A DNA stretch of 64,000 nt from Pseudomonas siliginis (GCF_019145195.1 NZ_JAHSTW010000004.1:124001-188000), one strand, 5' to 3'; positions 52,971-62,584 are shown, numbered from the stretch's first letter. Notes: a model not told the origin generated them from the letters alone. Made by a program: numbers and translations.

Positions 52971-53527
52971 GCGAGTTTTCCCTGCAAGCGTTGCCATTGG
53001 CCGGCCTGTTCAGCGTTCAGCACAAACGTTTCGAAGACCAGCGCGGGCACTTCGCCCGGTTGTTCTGCGAGGGCAGCCTGAGTGCGTTCGGCAATGAATT
53101 TCATATCCGCCAGATCAACCATTCCTGTACCCGCGAGAAGGGCAGTGTGCGTGGCCTGCATTATCAGAATGCCAACGCCCCGGAAGCCAAACTGATTACG
53201 TGTCTGCGCGGTGAAGTCTGGGATGTTGCGGTGGATCTGCGCCCGGGTTCGGAGACGTTTCTGCACTGGCATGCCGAGCACTTGAAGGCGGGTGATGGCC
53301 GCAGCCTGTTGATTCCGGCCGGTTTCGCTCATGGCTTTCAGACGCTCACCGACGACGCCGAATTGCTCTATCTGCACAGCGCCGATTACGCGCCGGAGCA
53401 CGAGGGCGGCTTGTCGGTGAACGATCCTCGGCTGGCAATTGCCTGGCCGTTGCCTGTCAATAATTTGTCAGCGCGCGATTCCAGCCATCCTGCGCTCGAT
53501 CAACACTTTGCTGGAGTGCGTCTATGA
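52967..53527 (+). CDS. RfbC-like nucleotide-sugar 3,5-epimerase
   Basis: 186 residues from GTG 52967, overlapping the rfbG stop by 4 bases. Cupin epimerase motifs: FEDQRGHFARLFCEG, RGLHYQ with the catalytic His (about 63), ITCLRGEVWDVAVDLRPGS and FAHGFQTL. The catalytic Tyr is likely in HSADYAPEHEGG (about 142). It resembles dTDP-4-keto-6-deoxyglucose 3,5-epimerase; in this operon the natural substrate is probably the CDP-linked sugar. Confidence 0.88.
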   Translation: MSEFSLQALPLAGLFSVQHKRFEDQRGHFARLFCEGSLSAFGNEFHIRQINHSCTREKGSVRGLHYQNANAPEAKLITCLRGEVWDVAVDLRPGSETFLHWHAEHLKAGDGRSLLIPAGFAHGFQTLTDDAELLYLHSADYAPEHEGGLSVNDPRLAIAWPLPVNNLSARDSSHPALDQHFAGVRL

Positions 53528-54750
53528 ATTGCCGTGGGTGCGCCGCACCGCTGAATCTGCCGCTGATCGACCTCGGCACTTCGCCGCCGTCAAACGCCTA
53601 CGTGCATGTCGATCGCCTGGAGCAGGCCGAGCAATGGGTGCCGCTCAAAGTCGCGGTGTGCCAGCAATGCTGGCTGGTGCAGACCGAGGATTACACCAGT
53701 GCCGACAGCCTGTTCGATGCCGAGTACGCCTACTTCAGTTCGTTCTCCAGCACTTGGCTGAATCACGCCGAGCGTTATGTCGCCGAGATGAGTGAGCGCT
53801 TCGGGCTTAACGCCGACAGTCGTGTGGTCGAAGTCGCCGCCAACGATGGTTACCTGCTGCAATACGTCGCCGCGCGCGGCATCCCATGCCTGGGCGTCGA
53901 GCCGACTCGCAGCACCGCACAGGCTGCACGCGAGAAAGGCCTGGAAATTCGCGAGCTGTTCTTCGGCTGCGACACCGCCACGCAATTGCGCAACGAAGGC
54001 TGGAGCGCCGACCTGATGGCGGCCAACAACGTGCTCGCGCACGTGCCGGACATCAACGATTTCCTCGCCGGCTTCGCGACGTTGCTCAAGCCGACCGGCG
54101 TCGCCACTTTCGAGTTTCCGCAACTGCTGACGCTGATGGCTGGCGCGCAGTTCGACACGCTGTATCACGAACATTATTCCTACCTGTCGCTGACCGCCGT
54201 GCAGACCCTGTGCGAGCGCAACGGCCTGGAAGTGTTCGATGTCAGCCAGTTGAGCACTCACGGCGGCTCGCTGCGCGTATTCGTGCAGCGCAAGGACGGC
54301 CAGCACCGCCCTGTTCTCCCGGCAGTTCAGCAACAATTGCAGGCCGAACTCGCTGCCGGGGTAAAAACCCCTGAGTACTACGCGACCCTCGCGCCTGCTG
54401 CCGAACGCATCAAACATGACCTGCTGCGCTTCCTGTTGCAGGCCAAAGCCGACGGCAAACGTGTGGTCGGTTACGGCGCGGCGGCCAAGGGCAATACCTT
54501 GCTCAACTACGCCGGAGTCAAAGCGGATCTGCTGTCCTGGGTGGCCGATGCCAACCCGCACAAACAGGGCAAGTTCTTGCCGGGCAGTCGCATCCCGATT
54601 GTTGCGCCAGCGCAGATCGACATTGAGAAACCGGACTACGTGCTGGTGCTGCCCTGGAACCTGCTGCACGAAGTCAGTCAGCAACTGGCGCAGGTGCGTC
54701 AGTGGGACGGGCGCTTCGTCATCGCCGTGCCTGAGTTGAAAGTGCTGTGA
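53524..54750 (+). CDS. Sugar C-methyltransferase (NovU/TylC3 type)
   Basis: 408 residues. It starts with a zinc-finger Methyltransf_13 domain (MNCRGCAAPLNLPLIDLGTSPPSNAY, CxxC twice including VCQQCWLVQ). A SAM-binding domain follows (VVEVAANDGYLLQYV, about 100) and a Methyltransf_14 C-terminal domain (GYGAAAKGNTLLNYAGV, ADANPHKQGKFLPGSRIPI). This architecture belongs to 3-C-methyltransferases of branched deoxysugars. ATG overlaps the epimerase stop by 4 bases. Confidence 0.9.
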   Translation: MNCRGCAAPLNLPLIDLGTSPPSNAYVHVDRLEQAEQWVPLKVAVCQQCWLVQTEDYTSADSLFDAEYAYFSSFSSTWLNHAERYVAEMSERFGLNADSRVVEVAANDGYLLQYVAARGIPCLGVEPTRSTAQAAREKGLEIRELFFGCDTATQLRNEGWSADLMAANNVLAHVPDINDFLAGFATLLKPTGVATFEFPQLLTLMAGAQFDTLYHEHYSYLSLTAVQTLCERNGLEVFDVSQLSTHGGSLRVFVQRKDGQHRPVLPAVQQQLQAELAAGVKTPEYYATLAPAAERIKHDLLRFLLQAKADGKRVVGYGAAAKGNTLLNYAGVKADLLSWVADANPHKQGKFLPGSRIPIVAPAQIDIEKPDYVLVLPWNLLHEVSQQLAQVRQWDGRFVIAVPELKVL

Positions 54751-55598
54751 AAGTTCTGGTCACTGGCGCCACGGGCTTTGTCGGTCGGCATCTGGTTGCT
54801 GCATTGCTTGCGCGCGGCTGTGAAGTCCGCGCGGTGGCGCGCAACGCAGAAACGGCGCAGGGCATGCCATGGATCAACCACGTCGAATTCGTCGCGGCAG
54901 ATATTCACGCTGCCGACCTGAATGTTGTCGCGCTGACCGAAGGCATCGACGCACTTGCGCATCTGGCCTGGCCTGGGCTGCCGAACTATCGGGCGCTGTT
55001 TCATTTTGAGCACAACCTGATGGCCGATTACCGCTTTATCAAGAGCGCGGTAGAGGCGGGCGTGTCGCAGGTGCTGGTGACCGGCACCTGCTTCGAATAC
55101 GGCATGCAGAGCGGTCCGCTCAGCGAGTCAACCGAGCCACGGCCGAGCAATCCCTACGGTCTGGCCAAACATACGCTGCACCTGTTTCTGCAGAATCTGC
55201 AGCAGGAGCAACCGTTCACATTGCAGTGGGCGCGCTTGTTCTATCTGCATGGTCAAGGGCAGAACCCCAACAGCCTGTTGGCCGCGCTGGACCGGGCAAT
55301 CGATGCTGGTGAGGCGTCGTTCAACATGTCGGCCGGTGAGCAGTTGCGCGATTTCCTCGCGATTGAAACCGCCGCGAGTCATCTCGCCGCGATCCTCCAT
55401 CAGCGCGACTTCGATGGCGTGGTCAACTGCGCCAGCGGTCAACCGGTGTCGGTGCGTGCGCTGGTCGAACAGCGCTTGCGTGAGCGTGGCGCAACACTGG
55501 ATCTGAACCTCGGCCACTACCCGTATCCGACCCACGAACCGCTGGCGTTCTGGGCTGTCACCGAGCGCTTGCAACAGTTATTGGGAGAGTCGCCATGA
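54747..55598 (+). CDS. NAD(P)-dependent nucleotide-sugar epimerase/4-ketoreductase
   Basis: 283 residues from GTG 54747. Extended SDR: MKVLVTGATGFVGRHLVAAL (about 1-20), TGTCFEYG and the catalytic PYGLAKH (YxxxK, about 135). It probably reduces the C4 keto group to finish the branched deoxysugar. It overlaps the flanking genes by 4 bases each, indicating strict co-translation. Confidence 0.88.
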   Translation: MKVLVTGATGFVGRHLVAALLARGCEVRAVARNAETAQGMPWINHVEFVAADIHAADLNVVALTEGIDALAHLAWPGLPNYRALFHFEHNLMADYRFIKSAVEAGVSQVLVTGTCFEYGMQSGPLSESTEPRPSNPYGLAKHTLHLFLQNLQQEQPFTLQWARLFYLHGQGQNPNSLLAALDRAIDAGEASFNMSAGEQLRDFLAIETAASHLAAILHQRDFDGVVNCASGQPVSVRALVEQRLRERGATLDLNLGHYPYPTHEPLAFWAVTERLQQLLGESP

Positions 55599-56665
55599 GG
55601 CACGAGTTGTACCGGGCCACCGGCCTGCCGGTATTGCAGAACCGCACTTTCGCCGATGCCGAATCGGCGCGGGCCTCGGCCAGCGCCGACATGGTCCTGG
55701 TTCAGGACGAGCGCAGCGGTCTGGTCTTCAACGCCGCGTTCGATGCCGACAAGCTCAGTTATGACGCCGACTATCAGAACGAGCAGGCGCACTCCGGTCA
55801 GTTCCAGCAACACCTGCGCGATGTCGAAGGCATCATCGCCAAGCACTTCAAGGGCCAGGAACTGATCGAAGTCGGCTGCGGCAAGGGCTACTTTCTCGAG
55901 TTGCTCAAAGGCCTGGGCTATTCGATCACCGGCATCGACCCGGCTTATGAAGGCGAAAACCCCGAGGTGATCAAGGCGCCGTTCACGCGCGGCCTCGGCC
56001 TGGCGGCAGACGCCATTGTGCTGCGTCACGTGCTGGAGCACATCGAAGACCCGGTTAGCTTTCTGGCCGTGATCGCCGAGGCCAATCAGGGTGGGCAGAT
56101 CTATATCGAAGTGCCGTGCCTGGACTGGATCCTCGAGCACAAGGCCTGGTTCGACCTGTTCTACGAACACGTCAATTATTTCCGCCTCGATGACCTGCGC
56201 CGGATGTTCGGCACGGTGCACGAGGCCGGGCATCTGTTCGGCGGCCAATATCTGTACATCGTCGCTGATCTGTCGACGTTGCGCCTGATACCCGAACAAC
56301 CGGTGCCGCGCCTGACTCTGCCTGAAGATTTCAGCGCCAGTCTCGACCGCGCTGTGCAGATCATCCGCTCGGCGCCTGCGCAGAGTTCGGCGATCTGGGG
56401 TGCCTCGTCCAAAGGCGTGATCTATTCGCTGTACCTGCAACGCGCCGGCGTTGCGGTCGATTGCGTAGTCGATATCAACCCGGCCAAGCAGGGGCGTTAT
56501 CTGCCGCTGAGCGGCGCGCGCGTGTCCTCGCCGCAAGAGGCCATGGATGCGCTGCCGGAAGGCGCGCACCTGTTTGTGATGAATTCCAATTACCTCGAAG
56601 AGATCAAGCGGATGACCGGTGGACGCTACGTCTATCACGCCGTCGACAGCGCTTCGTTTCAGTGA
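55595..56665 (+). CDS. Second class I SAM-dependent methyltransferase
   Basis: 356 residues. SAM motif LIEVGCGKGYFLELLKGLGYSITGIDP (about 88-114), HVLEHIEDPVSFL (about 146), and a Methyltransf_14-like C-terminal part (AIWGASSKGVIYSLYLQRAGVAVDCVVDINPAKQGRYLPL). It lacks the N-terminal zinc finger of the upstream methyltransferase. It probably acts on the same sugar or its glycan; target position unknown. Confidence 0.87.
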   Translation: MRHELYRATGLPVLQNRTFADAESARASASADMVLVQDERSGLVFNAAFDADKLSYDADYQNEQAHSGQFQQHLRDVEGIIAKHFKGQELIEVGCGKGYFLELLKGLGYSITGIDPAYEGENPEVIKAPFTRGLGLAADAIVLRHVLEHIEDPVSFLAVIAEANQGGQIYIEVPCLDWILEHKAWFDLFYEHVNYFRLDDLRRMFGTVHEAGHLFGGQYLYIVADLSTLRLIPEQPVPRLTLPEDFSASLDRAVQIIRSAPAQSSAIWGASSKGVIYSLYLQRAGVAVDCVVDINPAKQGRYLPLSGARVSSPQEAMDALPEGAHLFVMNSNYLEEIKRMTGGRYVYHAVDSASFQ

Positions 56666-56682
56666 CCCTTGAGATGACCAAC

Positions 56683-57420
56683 ATGACCGATAACAGCATC
56701 AACCAAGCCTTCGAAGCCGAGTGCCGCGAGCAGATCGCCCAGCAAGGTGACGACCCCAAACTGACCGGCCTGGCCCGCGATTTCTTCAACGAATCGGCCA
56801 AGCACAAATACAGCTACCACTTCTCGTGGATGGGCCGCCCGATCATCCAGCTGCCGCAAGACATGATGGCCATGCAGGAGATCATCTGGCAGGTCAAGCC
56901 GGACCTGGTTATCGAGTGCGGCATTGCCCACGGCGGTTCGATCATCTACTACGCCTCGCTGCTCGAGCTGCAGGGCCACGGCGAAGTGCTCGGCATCGAC
57001 CTCGACATTCGTCCGCACAACCGTGAAGCCATCGAAAGCCATCCGATGGCCAAGCGCATCAAAATGATCGAAGGTTCGAGCATCGACCCGGCCATTGCCG
57101 CTCAGGTGCAGGCCGCAGCCAAAGGCAAGAAAGTCATTCTGGTCCTCGACTCCAACCACACCCACGATCACGTGCTCGAAGAGCTGCGCCTCTACGCGCC
57201 GCTGGTGTCGGTCGACAGCTATTGCGTGGTCATGGACACCGTGGTTGAAGACATGCCGGCCGATTTCTTCCCGGATCGTCCATGGGGCCCGGGCGACAAC
57301 CCGAAAACCGCCGTGTGGAAGTACCTGGAAGAGAACCAGGACTTCGAAATCGACCAGCAATTGCAGAACAAACTGCTGATCACCGTGGCGCCGGACGGCT
57401 ACCTGCGTCGCGTTCGTTAA
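56683..57420 (+). CDS. Cephalosporin hydroxylase (CmcI)-like methyltransferase-fold protein
   Basis: 245 residues from MTDNSINQAFEAEC; ATG 56674 or GTG 56662 would add 3 or 7 residues. KHKYSYHFSWMGRPIIQLPQDMMAMQEIIWQVKPDLVIECGIAHGGSIIYYASLLELQG (about 40-100) and VLVLDSNHTHDHVLEELRLYAPLV-like segments (VILVLDSNHTHDHV) define the CmcI family, which has a SAM-binding fold. In glycan clusters such proteins may modify sugars by methylation, not hydroxylation. Confidence 0.88.
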   Translation: MTDNSINQAFEAECREQIAQQGDDPKLTGLARDFFNESAKHKYSYHFSWMGRPIIQLPQDMMAMQEIIWQVKPDLVIECGIAHGGSIIYYASLLELQGHGEVLGIDLDIRPHNREAIESHPMAKRIKMIEGSSIDPAIAAQVQAAAKGKKVILVLDSNHTHDHVLEELRLYAPLVSVDSYCVVMDTVVEDMPADFFPDRPWGPGDNPKTAVWKYLEENQDFEIDQQLQNKLLITVAPDGYLRRVR

Positions 57421-57475
57421 TTCGCAACATTTACCCAGAGTTGTTTCGGCGAGTCGCCGGTTGTGGAGAGAAGTT

Positions 57476-60388
57476 ATGCAAGGCAAGTACAGTTCTGAAC
57501 TGACGCTACCGCTTGATGAGCTGTTGACGGTGGTGCTGATTACCCACAACCGACCGGCGTTCCTGCGTCGGGCTGTGAAGTATTACAGCGACTTGCCCTG
57601 CAAGATCATGGTGCTCGACTCCTCGCCGGAACGTCCGGAAGGCGATTTTTCCGCCGTCGATTACCATCATGTGCCGCAATTCGCGTACTGGGGGATGCAG
57701 GCCAAACTGGCCTATGGTGTCGAGCAACTGACCACGCCGTACATGGTGCTGGCGGCCGATGACGACTTCATCCTGCATGATTCATTGGCCGAATCCATGG
57801 GTTTCCTGCAGGCCAATCCGGATTACGGCATGTGCCACGGCTACTGCCTGATGTACCTGACGCTGGCCGGTGGCGTCAGCTACTACCGCCGCGACAAAAA
57901 GGTCCAGGAAGACTACTGCTCCGAACAGGCTCAGGAGCGGGTCATCGATTACATGAGCCAGTACATCCCGCCGTTCTATGCGGTGACCCGTACTGATCTG
58001 ATGAAGACCTGGCACTCGGCATTGCCACCTGGCACCAGCTTCCAGTGGCAGGAAATCGGCCATGTCTATTTCCTGCTGGCCAGTGCCAAAGCACGGATTC
58101 TGCCGATCCCTTATGTGGTTCGGGAGATCAACTACGGTGCCTCCGAACACAGCACCGAGGTGTATCACTCGCTGACCTACGTCGATGCCAAATCGGTGGC
58201 CGAGCGTGAAGCCTTTGCCGAGTTCCTTGCCGCGCTGCCAACCCAGCTCAAAGGGCTGGACGCCGAGCAGGGCAAAGCGCTTGCCCTGCAAAGCTTCGAG
58301 GCAATGGTCGACAGCCTGCAATCGAATCGAGCGCTGACCGGGGAACTGATCATCCAGTCCACTTGGAATCAGGAGCTCAAGTACCCGGATCGCCGTTTCG
58401 GGCCTTTGCAGTACGTGGAAATGCCGTTCTACAACGAGGCGTTTTTCGACCGCCTGGCGCAGTTCGAATTCATGCTGCACGCCATGCCGGCGGGGCGCAT
58501 CCAACTTGAAGGCCTGGAGGGCGTCTGGACCCGTCAGGCGCACTTGCTGCAAGCACGCAACAACGACACCCCGGAAAGCGTTCTCGACCGGTTGTGGCAG
58601 GCTCACGATCTCAATGCGTTCAATCGCACCGTGATCAAGCGGCTGGCGGCTCAGCTGACTGCGATGGGCCAAGCCGAAGAAGCGCAAGCGATGCAGGCCT
58701 GGATCGAGCGTCTCGAAGCGTTGACCGTCGATGACCATCATGCGGTCATGGACAAGATGCAGTCCGGTCGCCTGCTCAACTGGCTGGCCGCACGTGCGCC
58801 CGGCGCTCACCTTGAGGCAATCGGCCAACATCTGGCGGTGAATGGCGGTGGGCCGCAGTTCGGCATTTTCCTGCTGGATCTGGACGACGACATCGACAAG
58901 CTTCAGGTGTCTCTCGACAGCTTGCTGGAAGGACAGTGCAAGGCCTTCCGCATTGTCGTGTTCACCACCGGCGAAGCGCCCGCCGCGACCACGGCACAGA
59001 ACACCCTGCATTTTGTCCGAGTGACCGCGGGCAATCTGATCGACAAGCTCAATCAAAGCGCTCGTCAATCGCCGTGTGACTGGCTGCTGTTGGCTGAAGC
59101 CGGTGATGAGTTCACTGCCAGCGGATTGTTGCGCGCCAGCCTGGAGTTGATGAACGCCGGCGATTGCCGCGCGGTATCCACCGACGAAATCCAGCGTCAG
59201 GAAAACGGTGCCCTGACCGACGTGTTCCGGCCGGGCTTCAACCTTGATCTGCTGCTGAGCCTGCCAACGCTGATGGCGCGGCACTGGCTGGTACGGCGCG
59301 ATGCGCTGGTCGAAATCGGCGGCTATCGCGCTGATTTCAGTCAGGCACTGGAGCTCGATGTGCTGCTGCGTCTTATCGAAGAATACGGCCTCAACAGCCT
59401 GGCTCACCTCGACGAGCCGCTGTTGATCAGCCAGGCAGCAGAGCTGGTCGAGAATGCTGACGAGCGCCTGGCACTGCTGCGCCATCTGGGCAATCGCGGC
59501 TACAAGGCCAAAGTGACGTCAGCGGTCCCGGGGGTTTACCAGATCGACTACCACCACAGTGATCGTCCGCTGGTGTCGATCATTATTCCGGCGGGCAGCG
59601 ATCTGGCGGTGCTGCAACGTTGCCTTGAAGGTGTGTTGCTGCGTACCCGTTACCATCACTATGAAGTGCTGATCGCCACCACTGCGGATCAGACGGCTGA
59701 GATCAATGACTGGCTCGGCACTTACAAGCACTCCAGAGTGCAGGTGCTGCGTACTGATCGGACGTTGAGCGAAGCAGGATTGTTCAACGCGGCCAGTCGT
59801 CAGGCGCGGGGCGAGTACCTGGTGCTGCTCGCCGCCGATGCGGAAGTGGTCAATCCGAACTGGCTCGACTCTTTGCTCAACCATGCTCTGCGCCCAGAGG
59901 TTGGCGTGGTCGGGCCGAAACTGATCGACCGTGATCGCAAGATCAGCCAGGCGGGATTGATCCTGGGCCTGAACGGCGGGGTCGATTCGCCCTTCGTTGG
60001 TGAAGATCACGATGCCGACGGTTACCTGCACCGCTTGGCGGTGGAACAAAACTACTCGGCGGTATCGAGCGTGTGCCTGATGGTCCGCAAAGAGCTGTAC
60101 GAGGCGCTCGGCGGTCTGGACGAAAGCACATTTGCCGAAGGCTTCGGTGATGTCGATCTGTGCCTGAGCGCCGGGCAGGCCGGTTATCTGACGGTATGGA
60201 CTCCGGCGGTGCAAGTCATCCATCAGGGCGGTATGCCTGACGCCCCGCAAGCGCTGCTGGCCCTGCGCGAAAAATGGCCGGCGGCATTCGTTCAGGATCA
60301 GGCCTACAACGCGAACCTGAGCCTGAAGGGCAAAGGCTTCGTGCTCGATGACAATGCTTCACTGGACTGGGCACAGTTGCTCGCTTAA
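57476..60388 (+). CDS. Large multidomain GT2 glycosyltransferase
   Basis: 970 residues from ATG 57476, with GGAGAGAAG upstream. The N-terminal 270 residues are TIGR00180-like (TVVLITHNRPAFLRRAVKYY, LAADDDFILHDSLAESMGF). A helical region (about 270-440) follows, then a degenerate GT2 domain (about 458-690, FRPGFNLDLLLSLPTLMARHW, LVRRDALVEIGGYR). The C-terminal GT2 domain (about 697-930) has VSIIIPAGSD, LAADAEVVNPNWLDSLL and GFGDVDLCLSAGQAGYL. The degenerate and C-terminal domains resemble domains 2 and 3 of the 1197-residue protein, indicating a shared ancestry. Confidence 0.88.
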   Translation: MQGKYSSELTLPLDELLTVVLITHNRPAFLRRAVKYYSDLPCKIMVLDSSPERPEGDFSAVDYHHVPQFAYWGMQAKLAYGVEQLTTPYMVLAADDDFILHDSLAESMGFLQANPDYGMCHGYCLMYLTLAGGVSYYRRDKKVQEDYCSEQAQERVIDYMSQYIPPFYAVTRTDLMKTWHSALPPGTSFQWQEIGHVYFLLASAKARILPIPYVVREINYGASEHSTEVYHSLTYVDAKSVAEREAFAEFLAALPTQLKGLDAEQGKALALQSFEAMVDSLQSNRALTGELIIQSTWNQELKYPDRRFGPLQYVEMPFYNEAFFDRLAQFEFMLHAMPAGRIQLEGLEGVWTRQAHLLQARNNDTPESVLDRLWQAHDLNAFNRTVIKRLAAQLTAMGQAEEAQAMQAWIERLEALTVDDHHAVMDKMQSGRLLNWLAARAPGAHLEAIGQHLAVNGGGPQFGIFLLDLDDDIDKLQVSLDSLLEGQCKAFRIVVFTTGEAPAATTAQNTLHFVRVTAGNLIDKLNQSARQSPCDWLLLAEAGDEFTASGLLRASLELMNAGDCRAVSTDEIQRQENGALTDVFRPGFNLDLLLSLPTLMARHWLVRRDALVEIGGYRADFSQALELDVLLRLIEEYGLNSLAHLDEPLLISQAAELVENADERLALLRHLGNRGYKAKVTSAVPGVYQIDYHHSDRPLVSIIIPAGSDLAVLQRCLEGVLLRTRYHHYEVLIATTADQTAEINDWLGTYKHSRVQVLRTDRTLSEAGLFNAASRQARGEYLVLLAADAEVVNPNWLDSLLNHALRPEVGVVGPKLIDRDRKISQAGLILGLNGGVDSPFVGEDHDADGYLHRLAVEQNYSAVSSVCLMVRKELYEALGGLDESTFAEGFGDVDLCLSAGQAGYLTVWTPAVQVIHQGGMPDAPQALLALREKWPAAFVQDQAYNANLSLKGKGFVLDDNASLDWAQLLA

Positions 60389-60416
60389 GCCTGGCGACAG
60401 GGACGGAATTGACAAA

Positions 60417-61418
60417 ATGTTCAACGGTAAATCGATCTTCATCTCCGGCGGCACCGGCTCGTTCGGGCGCAACTTCATCCGTCGCTTGCTGGAGCAATAC
60501 CAGCCCAAGCGTGTGGTGGTGTTCTCCCGCGACGAGCTGAAACAGTACGAGATGCAGCAGACCTTCAACGCGCCGTGCATGCGTTATTTCATCGGTGACG
60601 TGCGTGACGCCGAGCGCTTGCGGCAGGCGATGCGCGGCATCGATTACGTCGTGCATGCCGCCGCGTTAAAGCAGGTGCCGGCGGCGGAGTACAACCCGAC
60701 CGAATGCATCCGCACCAACGTCAACGGCGCGGAAAACATCATCGCCGCTGCGATCGATAACGGCGTGAAAAAAGTCGTCGCGCTGTCCACCGACAAGGCG
60801 GCCAGCCCGATCAATCTGTACGGCGCGACCAAGTTGCTTTCGGACAAATTGTTCGTCGCCGCCAACAACATTGCCGGCGAGCAGCAGACCCGTTTCGCCG
60901 TGGTGCGCTACGGCAACGTCGCTGGCTCGCGCGGCTCGGTGGTGCCGTTCTTCAGCAAGCTGATCGCTGACGGCGCGCAAGAATTGCCGATCACCGACGA
61001 GCGCATGACGCGGTTCTGGATCACCCTCGATCACGGCGTTCAGTTCGTCATTGATAGTTTCGCGCGGATGCATGGCGGCGAAGTGTTCGTGCCGAAAATT
61101 CCGTCGATCCGCATCGTCGATCTGGCGCGCGGTATGGCCGAGCATCTGCCACACAAGAACGTCGGCATTCGTCCCGGTGAGAAGCTGCACGAACTGATGG
61201 TGCCGCTGGACGATGCGCGCATGACCCTTGAGTTTGAAGACCATTACACGATTCAGCCGTCGATTCGTTTTACCAGCGTCGACGTCGATTTCGCCGTCGA
61301 TAGACTCGGTGAACGTGGCCGTGCCGTGGACGAGGATTTCGAGTATCGCTCGGACACCAACCCACATTTCCTTTCGGTGGGGCAGATCGCCGATCTGCAC
61401 GCGAAGCTGTCGGTATGA
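60417..61418 (+). CDS. pseB: UDP-N-acetylglucosamine 4,6-dehydratase (inverting) PseB
   Basis: 333 residues from MFNGKSIFISGGTGSFGRNF. Rossmann motif GGTGSFG, STDKAASPINLYGATKLLSDK with the catalytic D-K-Y set, and RYGNVAGSRGSVVPFF are typical of PseB. It catalyses the first step from UDP-GlcNAc to pseudaminic acid. It is followed by pseC with a 4-base overlap. Confidence 0.96.
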   Translation: MFNGKSIFISGGTGSFGRNFIRRLLEQYQPKRVVVFSRDELKQYEMQQTFNAPCMRYFIGDVRDAERLRQAMRGIDYVVHAAALKQVPAAEYNPTECIRTNVNGAENIIAAAIDNGVKKVVALSTDKAASPINLYGATKLLSDKLFVAANNIAGEQQTRFAVVRYGNVAGSRGSVVPFFSKLIADGAQELPITDERMTRFWITLDHGVQFVIDSFARMHGGEVFVPKIPSIRIVDLARGMAEHLPHKNVGIRPGEKLHELMVPLDDARMTLEFEDHYTIQPSIRFTSVDVDFAVDRLGERGRAVDEDFEYRSDTNPHFLSVGQIADLHAKLSV

Positions 61419-62578
61419 TTCCTTACGGTCGGCAGAGCCTCGATCAGGCGGACATCGATGCGGTGGTCGAGGTGCTGCAATCGGACTGGCTGACCCAGGG
61501 GCCGACCATCGAACGCTTCGAACAGGCCATGGCCGCGCGTTGCCAGGCCGATTTTTCCGTGGCGGTGTGCAATGCCACGGCGGCGCTGCACATTGCTTGT
61601 CTGGCCGCTGACCTGGGGCCGGGCGATCGCTTGTGGACCTCGCCGAATACGTTTCTGGCTTCGGCCAATTGCGGGCGTTATTGCGGCGCTGACGTTGATT
61701 TCGTCGACATCGATCCGCTGACCTGGAACCTCGATGCCTTTGCCCTTGAAGCCAAGCTCGAACAGGCCGAACGCGACGGCACGCTGCCGAAAGTCCTGGT
61801 CGCCGTCGCGTTCTCCGGGCAGAGCTGCGATATGCGCAAGATTGCCGACCTGGCGGTGCGCTACAACTTCACCGTGATCGAAGACGCCTCGCACGCCGTG
61901 GGCGCCAGCTACGCCGGGCGCCCGGTTGGTTGTGGCGAATTCGCGGCGATGACGGTGTTCAGTTTCCACCCGGTGAAAATCATCACCAGCGCCGAGGGCG
62001 GCATGGTCCTGACCAATCGCCCGGCGCTGGCCGAACGTCTGCGACGCCTGCGCAGCCACGGCATGACCCGCGATCCGCAACACATGACCGAGCCCAGCCA
62101 CGGGCCGTGGTATTACCAGCAGATCGAGTTGGGTTTCAATTATCGGATCACCGATCTGCAGGCGGCGCTGGGTCTGTCGCAACTGCGCAAACTGGATGAG
62201 TTTGTCGCAAGTCGGCGCGAACTGGCGGCACGTTACGATCAGTTGCTTGCTTACCTGCCGCTGACCTTGCCGAGCGCGCAGCCGGAAGCCGATTCGGCGT
62301 GGCACCTGTATGTGGTGCGCGTGCAGACCGAGCGCTGCAACCTCAGTCATCGCCAGGTGTTCGAAGGTTTGCGCAGCGCTGGCATCGGCGTCAATCTGCA
62401 CTACATTCCCGTGCACTTGCAGCCTTACTATCGAGAGCTGGGCTTTGCCGAGGGCGATTTCCCCGAGGCCGAGCGCTATTACGCCGAAGCGATCAGCTTG
62501 CCGCTGTTCCCTTTGCTCAGTGAGGCACAACAGGATCAGGTGGTCGAGCAACTGCGTCGGCTGCTGCTTGAGGAGTAA
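61415..62578 (+). CDS. pseC: UDP-4-amino-4,6-dideoxy-AltNAc transaminase PseC
   Basis: 387 residues. DegT/DnrJ aminotransferase: MIPYGRQSLDQADIDAVVEVLQSDWLTQGP, IEDASHAVGASYAGRPVGC and the PLP Lys in TVFSFHPVKIITSAEGG (about 189). It transfers an amino group to the PseB product. It overlaps pseB and leads to pseF. Confidence 0.95.
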   Translation: MIPYGRQSLDQADIDAVVEVLQSDWLTQGPTIERFEQAMAARCQADFSVAVCNATAALHIACLAADLGPGDRLWTSPNTFLASANCGRYCGADVDFVDIDPLTWNLDAFALEAKLEQAERDGTLPKVLVAVAFSGQSCDMRKIADLAVRYNFTVIEDASHAVGASYAGRPVGCGEFAAMTVFSFHPVKIITSAEGGMVLTNRPALAERLRRLRSHGMTRDPQHMTEPSHGPWYYQQIELGFNYRITDLQAALGLSQLRKLDEFVASRRELAARYDQLLAYLPLTLPSAQPEADSAWHLYVVRVQTERCNLSHRQVFEGLRSAGIGVNLHYIPVHLQPYYRELGFAEGDFPEAERYYAEAISLPLFPLLSEAQQDQVVEQLRRLLLEE

Positions 62579-62584
62579 AGCATC

